DNA of 28,299 bases, from assembly GCA_000435475.1 (NCBI GenBank), contig FR896071.1, positions 13,688-41,986 of the forward strand. Reading direction: 5' to 3'. The stretch comes from Cryptobacterium sp. CAG:338 (GTDB taxonomy: Bacteria; Actinomycetota; Coriobacteriia; Coriobacteriales; Eggerthellaceae). Below are positions 1-6,367 of this stretch, piece after piece. A program made the translations under genes and the position numbers. Under the pieces are notes generated by a model that saw only the letters and a program-made list of their open reading frames with translations, was not told the DNA's origin and did no database searches. Position 1 is the stretch's first letter. Every line of letters begins with the position of its first letter.

Positions 1-12
1 TTACTTATTCGA

Positions 13-87
13 TGGTGGGCCCGGCCGGATTCGAACCGACAACCAAAGGATTATGAGTCCCCTGCTCCACCGTTGAGCTACAGGCCC
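13..87 (-). tRNA. tRNA with CAT anticodon (elongator Met, or Ile2)
   Basis: On the minus strand the sequence folds as a complete cloverleaf. The 7-bp acceptor stem starts GGGCCTG and pairs with CGGGCCC (one T-G wobble). There is a short D arm (TAGCTCA...GAGCA), an anticodon loop CTCATAA, a T arm with TTCGAAT, and an encoded 3' CCA. The anticodon is CAT. It lacks the initiator-type unpaired first base because G1 pairs with C72, so it is elongator Met or the lysidine-modified Ile2 tRNA. Sequence alone does not decide between them here. It lies downstream of trpS on the same strand, about 130 bp away. Confidence 0.95.
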
Positions 88-217
88 AGCTATTACTTAG
101 CATCTCTTTTCCGATGCGCAAGGCAGTATTGTAACGCATTACACTTATCGAACGCTAAGAAAACACAATTCTTCAATATAAAGCAACCTCGTCAATGCGG
201 CTTACTACCATATTCAA

Positions 218-1267
218 CTAATACACCATATGCATTGCTTCGCGAACTTCATCGAGCGTTGCATTTGCAATCTCATTAGCACGACGATTGCCTTCATGCA
301 GAACCTCGAGTACGTAATCCTTCTTACCTTCCAATTCGCGACGACGCTCACGAATAGGTGCAAGATAGTTGTTGACGCTTTCGGTGACATACTTCTTCAA
401 TGCACCCGCACCATCATTGCCAATCTCTTCGGCAATTTCTACTTCACTTCTACCAGTGCAGAGAGCTGCTGTCGTAAGTAATGCCGAAACACCTGGGCGA
501 CCATCCTTGTCAAAAGTGATCATGCGCTCAGAGTCCGTCTTCGACTTTTTGATGAGCTTTGCGGTTTCTTCTTCGGTAAAGCACAGGCTAATCGCATTGC
601 CGTAACTCTTAGACATCTTACGACCATCAAGTCCTGGAATTTCAGGAGTATCGTCATTAAGCAAGCCTTCTGGTTCTGGAAATACTGGAGCGTAGCGTTC
701 GTTAAAACGACGGGCAATTTGACGCGTTACCTCAATATGGGGCAATTGATCTTTACCAACAGGCACGATGTTGCCCTTGCAGAACAGGATGTCACAGGCT
801 TGATGTACAGGATACGTAAGCAACAACCCCGTAAGAGCATGCCCAGAAGCTTCCATTTCCGCCTTAACAGTAGGATTACGCAGCAGTTCAGCTTCCGTAA
901 CCAAAGAAAGGAAGGGCAGCATAAGCTGATTGAGAGCAGGTACTGCAGAATGGGTAAAGATCATCGTTTTTTCTGGATCAATCCCACATGCTAGATAGTC
1001 AATAACCATGTTATAGACGTTATCCTGGATGTGCTCAGTGGTGTCGCGGTCAGTAATTACCTGGTAGTCCGCAATGATGATATTGGTCGCAATACCCTTG
1101 TTTTGCAATGCCACTCGTTCTTTGATGGTGCCGAAATAGTGACCAAGATGCAAACGACCCGTAGGGCGATCCCCTGTTAACATAAGATATTTTTCTGGAT
1201 GCGTATCAAGATCAGAGCGAATTTCTTCGCTGCGTTTTAAGCTGGCTTCAAAACTGTCCGTGCTCAT
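218..1267 (-). CDS. trpS: Tryptophanyl-tRNA synthetase
   Basis: This cytoplasmic class I aminoacyl-tRNA synthetase charges tRNA-Trp with tryptophan using ATP. The protein has 349 residues, normal for bacterial TrpRS. The HIGH-type motif is visible in TGDRPTGRLHLGH (residues 31-43) and the KMSKS loop is intact in DGRKMSKSYGN (KMSKS at 217-221). The GKDQLPHIEVTR segment near 171-182 is also typical of the family. The start is an ATG; a purine-rich GAGAGG sits about 11 bases upstream, a weakly placed ribosome site. It is divergent from tRNA-Asn and followed on the same strand by a CAT-anticodon tRNA. The reading frame is intact and the assignment is firm. Confidence 0.97.
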   Translation of the reverse strand: MSTDSFEASLKRSEEIRSDLDTHPEKYLMLTGDRPTGRLHLGHYFGTIKERVALQNKGIATNIIIADYQVITDRDTTEHIQDNVYNMVIDYLACGIDPEKTMIFTHSAVPALNQLMLPFLSLVTEAELLRNPTVKAEMEASGHALTGLLLTYPVHQACDILFCKGNIVPVGKDQLPHIEVTRQIARRFNERYAPVFPEPEGLLNDDTPEIPGLDGRKMSKSYGNAISLCFTEEETAKLIKKSKTDSERMITFDKDGRPGVSALLTTAALCTGRSEVEIAEEIGNDGAGALKKYVTESVNNYLAPIRERRRELEGKKDYVLEVLHEGNRRANEIANATLDEVREAMHMVY

Positions 1268-1344
1268 TACACCAAGAGCCTCTCTATTTCTCTAAATTGA
1301 ATACCTTTAATACGCATCGTTAATTTACGAGACGCATTTGCCTA

Positions 1345-1373
1345 GTATACCACCGCACAACAACGACAAGAAA
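1345..1373 (-). promoter_or_regulatory. Candidate trpS promoter
   Basis: On the minus strand TTCTTG (1373-1368) is separated by 17 bases from TATACT (1350-1345), about 75 bases before the trpS start. The -10 is good and the -35 weak, so this is a tentative call based on spacing and the -10 match. Confidence 0.4.
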
Positions 1374-1427
1374 AGCGTCAGTAAAAGGTCAAACACGCAG
1401 CCAAGAAAAAATTTGTAAAATTACCTG

Positions 1428-1455
1428 TTGCAATGAATTTTGGTTTGATTATAAT
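1428..1455 (+). promoter_or_regulatory. Promoter of tRNA-Asn
   Basis: TTGCAA (1428-1433), a 16-base spacer and a consensus TATAAT (1450-1455) lie about 31 bases before the mature tRNA 5' end. Spacing and both hexamers fit a housekeeping sigma-70 promoter, and the tRNA is the only gene it can serve on this strand. Confidence 0.8.
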
Positions 1456-1486
1456 AATAAATCGCGTCAGAGCTGATGCACCGAAT

Positions 1487-1561
1487 TCCTCGGTAGCTCA
1501 ATGGCAGAGCATCCGGCTGTTAACCGGAGGGTTGTAGGTTCGAGTCCTACCCGGGGAGCCA
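1487..1561 (+). tRNA. tRNA-Asn (GTT)
   Basis: The complete cloverleaf has acceptor TCCTCGG pairing with CCGGGGA (one T-G pair), a D arm TAGCTCAATGGCAGAGCA, anticodon loop CTGTTAA with GTT at 1519-1521, a T arm GTAGG-TTCGAGT-CCTAC, and an encoded CCA. It is a single-gene transcription unit with its own promoter upstream and an intrinsic terminator just downstream. Confidence 0.97.
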
Positions 1562-1569
1562 GAATTTTC

Positions 1570-1593
1570 AAGCGTCCAATCGGGCGCTTTTTT
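1570..1593 (+). terminator. Intrinsic terminator of tRNA-Asn
   Basis: An 8-bp stem AAGCGTCC / GGGCGCTT (one T-G pair) with the loop AATC is followed by a run of T. It begins 9 bases after the tRNA CCA end and closes the tRNA-Asn unit. Confidence 0.9.
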
Positions 1594-1609
1594 GTTGCAA
1601 AAGAAAAGT

Positions 1610-1700
1610 TTATAGGCAGAAAAACGTGTCTGAGGCATTAGAGCCAGCCAGTATCTTTAGAGCCACTCGTACGAAATTCGGGGTTATAGGCAGAAAAACG
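1610..1700. repeat. Short direct repeat TTATAGGCAGAAAAACG, two copies
   Basis: The identical 17-base string TTATAGGCAGAAAAACG occurs at 1610-1626 and again at 1684-1700, 74 bases apart. Between them TTAGAGCCA also occurs twice. A degenerate third copy (GTTTATAGGAGTGAAACG) is at 10719-10736 in the other gene-poor stretch. The block lies between the tRNA-Asn terminator and the 3' end of the minus-strand membrane gene. Confidence 0.75.
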
Positions 1701-1736
1701 GGCTCTATTGGAAATCTCCGTCAAAGACTCTACTCT

Positions 1737-2771
1737 CTATTGGCGAATCGCCTGTTCAAATTTTTCGTCTTTATAAGGAAAGCCGATTTTTCCTCGAAGA
1801 TAGCAAAGCTGTTCTTTACAGTTTGCGCAGGACAGCGATGCGTTCGTCTCCTCGGCAAAACGCTCCGGATAAAAGAATGCTCTTAACTCCCAGCGAAGCA
1901 AAACGATCAAACCCAGAAAAAGAAGTATTGCCGCCTGCCAGGACCACGCGAATACAAGCGGTGTCGCCACCATAAGAGCATCCCAATTAAATATCTGGCA
2001 GGTGGCACAGCAACGATTTTTCATAAAAATAAGCTGCAAGGGACACCACAAAACTACGCACACCATATCAAACCAGAAGAAAAAGAGCATCCAAAGCGCA
2101 ACAACCTCAGAAGACATCCAACCCAACCAAAAAAGTACTGCCCCAACAAGTGCGATAAAAACCACCCAAAATATTGCTACTGGCACAATTTCTTTCGCTC
2201 TTCTCATACGCAAAATATGGCGCGCTTGCGAATTAACGTCTAGATCTGAGTCATCAAAAGGTAATGCACGCATTACATCAAGATCACGCGCAATATGGCG
2301 AACCTCACGACTCACATCTTCCTTAGCGCCCAATACAATCCGGCGCGCTTCCTCGATTGAGCTTTGAATGTTCTCTTTTGGGTGAATATGTATCTGTTCT
2401 GAGCGTATTTTTCCTGAAGTGATTACCTCAGAAATACGTTTGAAAAATGTCTCTCTTGTTCCACCAGTTGTATTTTTGGTGGGAATCTGGAAAAACTTAT
2501 ACTGCTTTAGCGATCCAATTGAAATTTTGGCACGAGAAGTGAACTTTGTTAGAAAGTCATAAAGCACAAAAAGAAATGCTATATCGATAAAATTTAGTCC
2601 CTCAGAAAGACCTATGTTCTGAATGGTGAGTTGAGCCTTATCAGTAACAAAATAGTAAATACCTAACGCGAAAAGTATGGTACGCAATACGAGGTTGATA
2701 CCGTATTTCTTAAACATCCACGTTGCTTTTCGCGGCTGAATATGTTGGTCTTGATGTGGCATGATAATCAT
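1737..2771 (-). CDS. Multi-spanning membrane protein with cysteine pairs, function unknown
   Basis: I do not recognise this family. Two hydrophobic segments lie near the N-terminus (about residues 22-42 and 57-77). A long charged, mostly helical cytoplasmic-looking region follows (about 85-190). Three more hydrophobic spans lie in the C-terminal half. Cysteine pairs occur in NRCCATCQIFNWD and in SCANCKEQLC near the C-terminus; these CxxC knuckles could bind zinc or form a redox pair, which is inference. The start is uncertain: an ATG at 2771 has GGTGG five bases upstream and is used here, while an in-frame GTG at 2780 and an ATG at 2762 are alternatives. It lies downstream of cysK on the same strand, separated by a hairpin, so it is probably transcribed separately. 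Confidence 0.75.
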   Translation of the reverse strand: MIIMPHQDQHIQPRKATWMFKKYGINLVLRTILFALGIYYFVTDKAQLTIQNIGLSEGLNFIDIAFLFVLYDFLTKFTSRAKISIGSLKQYKFFQIPTKNTTGGTRETFFKRISEVITSGKIRSEQIHIHPKENIQSSIEEARRIVLGAKEDVSREVRHIARDLDVMRALPFDDSDLDVNSQARHILRMRRAKEIVPVAIFWVVFIALVGAVLFWLGWMSSEVVALWMLFFFWFDMVCVVLWCPLQLIFMKNRCCATCQIFNWDALMVATPLVFAWSWQAAILLFLGLIVLLRWELRAFFYPERFAEETNASLSCANCKEQLCYLRGKIGFPYKDEKFEQAIRQ

Positions 2772-2783
2772 TATAACCACCCA

Positions 2784-2817
2784 TCAAAACCAACTACCGA
2801 GCAATGCTCGGTAGTTG
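2784..2817 (-). terminator. Hairpin terminator after cysK
   Basis: A perfect 12-bp inverted repeat, CAACTACCGAGC / GCTCGGTAGTTG with a 3-base loop, lies 20 bases past the cysK stop. On the minus strand it is followed by GGTTTTG, a short T run. The stem is strong but the T tract weak, so it probably attenuates or ends cysK transcription before the membrane gene. Confidence 0.65.
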
Positions 2818-2837
2818 AGAAGATTTATGGCAAAAAA

Positions 2838-3767
2838 CTAAAACGAAAATAAGGGCGTCGAATAGTAGCGCTCACCCGTATCGGAAAGAATGGTCACCAC
2901 TGTTTTACCTGGCCCAAGTTTGCGAGCCAAACGTAGTGCACCCACCACATCGCTACCCGAAGAGATACCGCACAAAAGACCTTCTTCACGAGCAAGGCGC
3001 TGCGCCATCTCAAGCGCCTCCTCGTCCGTTACAACGGTAATATCGTCATAGATTTCTTGATTCAGATTATCAGGAATTAAGCCATCCCCAATTCCCATCT
3101 GCAAGTGCGTTCCCACTTTTCCACCTGAAAGAATTGCAGCATGCTCGGGTTCAACTGCCCAAATTTCAATTTCAGGATTCTGGGCTTTAAGCGCCTCGCC
3201 CACTCCCGAAATGGTGCCTCCCGTACCAATTCCACAACAAAACCCATGGATGGGACCTTCTACATCAGCAAGAATCTCTTGAGCAGTAGAAAGTTTATGC
3301 ACTGCAGGATTGTCGGGGTTTACAAATTGCTGCGGCATATATACACGCGGATCTTCTTCTGTCATTTTAGACGCAATGCGCATGCACTCGTCGATACATT
3401 CCCCGATATTCCCTTCATCGTGAACGAGAATTACCTCTGCGCCATATGCCTTGCAAAGCTTTCGACGCTCCTCGCTTACACTGTCGGGCATAATAATTCG
3501 AACCGTATAACCGCGTACCGCGCCAACCAAAGATAATCCAATTCCCTGATTGCCACTGGTAGGTTCTATGATAATGGTGTCTTTCGTTATATCTCCACGG
3601 TGTTCCGCTTCGCGAATCATGTTGTACGCCGTACGCGTTTTGATTGAGCCGCCAATATTGACTGCTTCATATTTCACAAGAACTTCTGCGCACTGAGCAT
3701 CTGGAATACGATTGAGCCTAATCAATGGGGTATGTCCAAGCGCTTCAAGAACGTTGTTGTAAACCAC
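2838..3767 (-). CDS. cysK: Cysteine synthase (O-acetylserine sulfhydrylase family), variant motifs
   Basis: This PLP-dependent fold type II enzyme family makes cysteine from O-acetylserine and sulfide in the cytoplasm. The PLP lysine lies in NIGGSIKTR (about K43) where the usual form is NPGGSxKDR. The substrate loop reads PTSGNQGIG where most CysK proteins have PTSGNTGIG. The phosphate-binding GTGGTISG loop and the C-terminal SSGSD and LSDTGERY motifs are present. The open frame extends to 3839, but AAGGAGG lies 9 bases before an in-frame GTG at 3767, giving a normal 310-residue protein, so that start is preferred. The substituted loop residues leave room for a CysM-like or other beta-replacement specificity; family membership itself is secure. 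Confidence 0.9.
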   Translation of the reverse strand: MVYNNVLEALGHTPLIRLNRIPDAQCAEVLVKYEAVNIGGSIKTRTAYNMIREAEHRGDITKDTIIIEPTSGNQGIGLSLVGAVRGYTVRIIMPDSVSEERRKLCKAYGAEVILVHDEGNIGECIDECMRIASKMTEEDPRVYMPQQFVNPDNPAVHKLSTAQEILADVEGPIHGFCCGIGTGGTISGVGEALKAQNPEIEIWAVEPEHAAILSGGKVGTHLQMGIGDGLIPDNLNQEIYDDITVVTDEEALEMAQRLAREEGLLCGISSGSDVVGALRLARKLGPGKTVVTILSDTGERYYSTPLFSF

Positions 3768-3872
3768 CAGTCTAGTCCTCCTTAAAGTCAACCGAATTAT
3801 TGTACCGCTTTTACAAGTCTCTAAATAATCATTTGTCATTCAGTAAGTAATTAGCACTTTGGTGATATAGGG

Positions 3873-4223
3873 CTACGGGTCGAGCTTCAAGCAGAAAATA
3901 GTAATAGCGCACTGACGAAATTGAACTGCTCTGTCTGAATTTACGCGGTAACCTGCTGCGATTACGGCATCAAGTCTATAAAATTTTGTTTTTCTTTTGA
4001 CCTGGCGATTGCCTTCAATTTGAACTATTAAGAAATCCTTAATAGTTGCCTCTTCATTTAATTCTTCACTATCATAAAGTTGCTTTAAATGCTGAGTAAT
4101 ATTTGGAACACCGCAATCAAAAAGCTCACTCATTATGCGTTGAGTTACCCAGATTATTTTATCTTCAAACAAAACCTCAATGCAGAACCCATGATGCTTT
4201 TTACCTAGCTGCTGAATATACAA
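3873..4223 (-). pseudogene. RhuM-family protein, truncated remnant
   Basis: The translation resembles the N-terminal part of RhuM (virulence-associated, DNA-binding-like) proteins: EVLFEDKIIWVTQRIMSELF, then a TITQHLKQLY-like helix, YRLDAVIAAGYRVNSDRAVQFR. RhuM proteins are usually around 300 residues; this frame stops after 116, just where the conserved FRxWA motif has become FRQCA. The only start is a TTG with a stop directly upstream. A second frame carries MREFVYSA, which looks like the lost N-terminus, so a frameshift near the A5 run is likely. RhuM genes often sit inside type I restriction loci, which fits the hsdS-like fragment next to it. I judge it non-functional. Confidence 0.7.
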
Positions 4224-4400
4224 ACTCCCTCATCGATAGGGAAACCAACAACTAGCTGCCCCAGCTTTACAACTTTATAGTTACTCTGATCTTTGGAAAC
4301 TAAAGCTTTCTTAAATCTAGTTTTGCTCAACTGTCCCATCATGCATAGTCATTTTTTGGTAGCACCGGTAATCAATGAACAAATCCTTTTCATGAATCTC
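4205..4400 (-). pseudogene. Possible type I restriction specificity subunit (hsdS) fragment
   Basis: Two overlapping minus-strand frames together read like one segment of an HsdS-type protein: MTMHDGTVEQN in one frame, then after a -1/+1 shift RFKKALVSKDQSNYKVV, KLGQLVVGFPIDEG and a stop. The order MHDG, SNYKVV, GQLVVGFPIDEG resembles the loop region of target-recognition domains as I recall them. Nothing of hsdM or hsdR is visible nearby. The fragment runs directly into the RhuM remnant. This is a decayed gene piece identified by memory of the family only, so treat the name as tentative. Confidence 0.45.
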
Positions 4401-4512
4401 AATTAGTCACTAATATCTTTGCCAACCAACAGCAAAGCACAAAGCATATTCATCTATTATACGTAATGAAAAACAGTATTTTATGAGCTCGTAGCTTTAT
4501 TAAGGGGCATTT

Positions 4513-4977
4513 ATGATCAACATTCTCTTCTTGTGCCATGGCAATATTTGTCGCTCGCCTATGGCTGAGTTCGTCATGAAAGAATACGTGCGTCAGGCGG
4601 GGCTTGATCATGAAGTATTGGTTGAATCCGCAGCACTTCATCGCGACGAAATAGGAAGCGATATTCATTGGGGTACTGAAGAAATTCTCGATCGTTACCA
4701 CATTCCCCACACTCCCCGTCAAGCCCATCTCGCTATAAAAGCAGACTACAAAAAATTTGATTACCTTATTGGCATGGATCGCTACAACATGCGCGATATG
4801 TTGCGTCTATTCAATAACGATCCTGCGCAGAAATGCTCTCTGATGATGGACTGGGTGGGAGCCTCACGAGATGTGGCAGACCCTTGGTATACCGGCGATT
4901 TTGATACCACCTACGCCGATATTGATGCGGGATGCATCGCCTTACTAGAACACATTAAACAGACCCTTCACAAATGA
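4513..4977 (+). CDS. Low-molecular-weight protein-tyrosine phosphatase
   Basis: This cytosolic phosphatase removes phosphate from tyrosine (or arginine) residues. The protein has 154 residues, the usual family size. The P-loop CHGNICRS (C8-R14-S15, C-x5-R) is at the very N-terminus and the general-acid aspartate is in the DPWYTGDFD loop (about D123), both intact. The start is an ATG with AAGGGGC about 4-5 bases upstream. It is a separate short gene, 61 bases before the AlbA_2-type regulator on the same strand. Its physiological target cannot be inferred from the context: no tyrosine kinase or exopolysaccharide genes are in the window. Confidence 0.93.
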   Translation: MINILFLCHGNICRSPMAEFVMKEYVRQAGLDHEVLVESAALHRDEIGSDIHWGTEEILDRYHIPHTPRQAHLAIKADYKKFDYLIGMDRYNMRDMLRLFNNDPAQKCSLMMDWVGASRDVADPWYTGDFDTTYADIDAGCIALLEHIKQTLHK

Positions 4978-4993
4978 GGTGCCACGAATTCCC

Positions 4994-4999
4994 TATAAT
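4994..4999 (+). promoter_or_regulatory. Candidate -10 box before the AlbA_2 gene
   Basis: A consensus TATAAT lies 40 bases before the ATG at 5039, between the phosphatase stop and the next gene. No good -35 is visible at 16-18 bases, so this is only a candidate. An AGAGAG/CTCTCT pair (5002-5007, 5020-5025) lies in the presumed leader just before the ribosome site. Confidence 0.35.
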
Positions 5000-5038
5000 A
5001 AAGAGAGCAGATAAGCAAACTCTCTGAGGGAGCAGGCT

Positions 5039-6322
5039 ATGTATAGCCCATTTCGAAACGAACAAGGCCAGCCGAAAGATTTAGCAGATGTAACCTATGC
5101 CGATCTTTCCCAGCTGGCAGATCTTGAAGAAGGCTATGTCTTAGAATTTAAACGCACCTGGAATGAAAACGTGCGTAAGAAGATCCCCAAAATCATTGCC
5201 TCATTTGCAAACTCACGCGGCGGCTGGCTTGTTATTGGAATCGCCGATGACGATAAGTCACTTTGCCCTATCCCTCGTATTTCAGCCGATTTTTCGCAAA
5301 TTTTCGGAGAGCTGTGTCGTCATCACGTATCTCCTACTCCCCGCTTTGATGCCCGTTTTATTGCTGACCCCACAAATGACAAACAAGGTGTTGTGGTGGT
5401 CCAAGTTCATGAAGGAGATTTCCCTCCCTATGTGGCAGACGGAGTGGTAGAAATTCGTGAAGGATCAACGTCTGGGCCCGCATTGGGTTCGGCTCTTGTC
5501 GAGCTCTATGGCAAAGCAACCAAACGCGCTCAAGAGATCCGCGAATTCTGCCAGCGAACTGTCTGGTACCCTTGCGATAATGCCACTTCACCCAACATGC
5601 GTCCCGTTCCCGTACCTCTCTTTAGTCTCTATCTTTTTCGTATGGGAAGCCGCGCGAGTATTAGCACTTCGCGAACGGTAATAGACGCCCATGTCAACGC
5701 TATGCGTGCAGCATTTAAACAACAAGCCATGGAATGCCACGTTCAGCATGCTCACGACTCTTTAATTCTTAGAGCATCAATAGCCTTTCCAGGTGGACCC
5801 GCTCATTCAGCAATTGAACTTTTCCCTGACGAGTCCATGAAGCTTACCGTTCCTGCTATCATGCTTGAGCTTGATGCTTACGAAAAAGCAGTAACCGAAC
5901 TAAAGGAAGATGGCATTGAGGTAGTACCGAGCGCACGTTTTATCGGGGCTACGCGCACCCTCAAGCGTGTAACCCGCATGGCATCACTCCTTGACCGCTA
6001 TGTACGCGAACGAGGTATTTCTTGGACTAGCTATGCCGTTGCGTACGAGCTTGAAAATATGGAAGGGGTAATGCTGTGGTCGGAAAAAGAAACGTATCGC
6101 ACCTATATTCATAAACACGGTCTTCTATTCTGCGGTAGCACCGACGGGCGAAGCCGCATTCGTTACCTCGATGATGGAGAACATGATTCATTTCGTGCCC
6201 GCCAATTCGCAGGAAGCCATTTCTTTGAAGCTTGCGGACTGCCTTTAGGATCGCCCGATCCAGAAGACAACGAATTAGTGGATGCTCTTTTAAGGGATGG
6301 TAAACCTTACCGAGCGGGTTAG
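5039..6322 (+). CDS. AlbA_2 (Schlafen-type) domain protein, putative DNA-binding regulator
   Basis: The N-terminal 150 residues match the AlbA_2/Schlafen-type putative DNA-binding fold. They include EGYVLEFKRTWN (31-42), then KIIASFANSRGGWLVIGI (about 51-68), and later VVVQVHEGDFPPYVADG and EIREGS, with the strand-helix-strand pattern and the ANSRGG turn of this family. The remaining 270 residues are not recognised and lack the usual C-terminal ATPase-like or winged-helix parts I would expect. The start ATG has GAGGGAG six bases upstream. The last codons (GKPYRAG-stop) are duplicated as a 30-bp tandem repeat just downstream. It is convergent with the transporter gene. The role as a regulator is inferred from the domain alone. 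Confidence 0.8.
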   Translation: MYSPFRNEQGQPKDLADVTYADLSQLADLEEGYVLEFKRTWNENVRKKIPKIIASFANSRGGWLVIGIADDDKSLCPIPRISADFSQIFGELCRHHVSPTPRFDARFIADPTNDKQGVVVVQVHEGDFPPYVADGVVEIREGSTSGPALGSALVELYGKATKRAQEIREFCQRTVWYPCDNATSPNMRPVPVPLFSLYLFRMGSRASISTSRTVIDAHVNAMRAAFKQQAMECHVQHAHDSLILRASIAFPGGPAHSAIELFPDESMKLTVPAIMLELDAYEKAVTELKEDGIEVVPSARFIGATRTLKRVTRMASLLDRYVRERGISWTSYAVAYELENMEGVMLWSEKETYRTYIHKHGLLFCGSTDGRSRIRYLDDGEHDSFRARQFAGSHFFEACGLPLGSPDPEDNELVDALLRDGKPYRAG

Positions 6323-6360
6323 CATTTACACAAACCTTACCGAGCGGGTTAACATCTACA
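6303..6360. repeat. 30-bp tandem duplication spanning a stop codon
   Basis: AAACCTTACCGAGCGGGTTA and the next bases occur twice with a 30-base period (starting at about 6303 and 6333). The last eight bases or so of each unit are slightly diverged. The first copy encodes KPYRAG and the TAG stop of the upstream gene; the second, in the same frame, would encode KPYRAG and TAA. It fills the gap before the convergent transporter gene. Confidence 0.85.
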
Positions 6361-6367
6361 AAGCCAC

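Noticed and set aside
13..87. Initiator tRNA-fMet identity for the CAT tRNA
   Set aside because: The first acceptor pair is intact (G-C), so initiator features are missing.
1..217. 68-codon frame on the plus strand across the CAT tRNA and the trpS tail
   Set aside because: It covers a tRNA on the other strand and part of trpS and has no independent support.
1626..1886. 86-codon plus-strand frame after tRNA-Asn
   Set aside because: It overlaps the 3' end of the minus-strand membrane gene and the short repeat, has no start signal and no family resemblance.
3770..3872. Clear cysK promoter (TACAAT box on the minus strand)
   Set aside because: A TACAAT is present but no acceptable -35 lies at 16-18 bases, so not listed as a feature.
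5002..5025. AGAGAG/CTCTCT hairpin before the AlbA_2 gene as a riboregulator
   Set aside because: Only 6 bp with a 12-base loop; too weak to claim, noted within the promoter entry.
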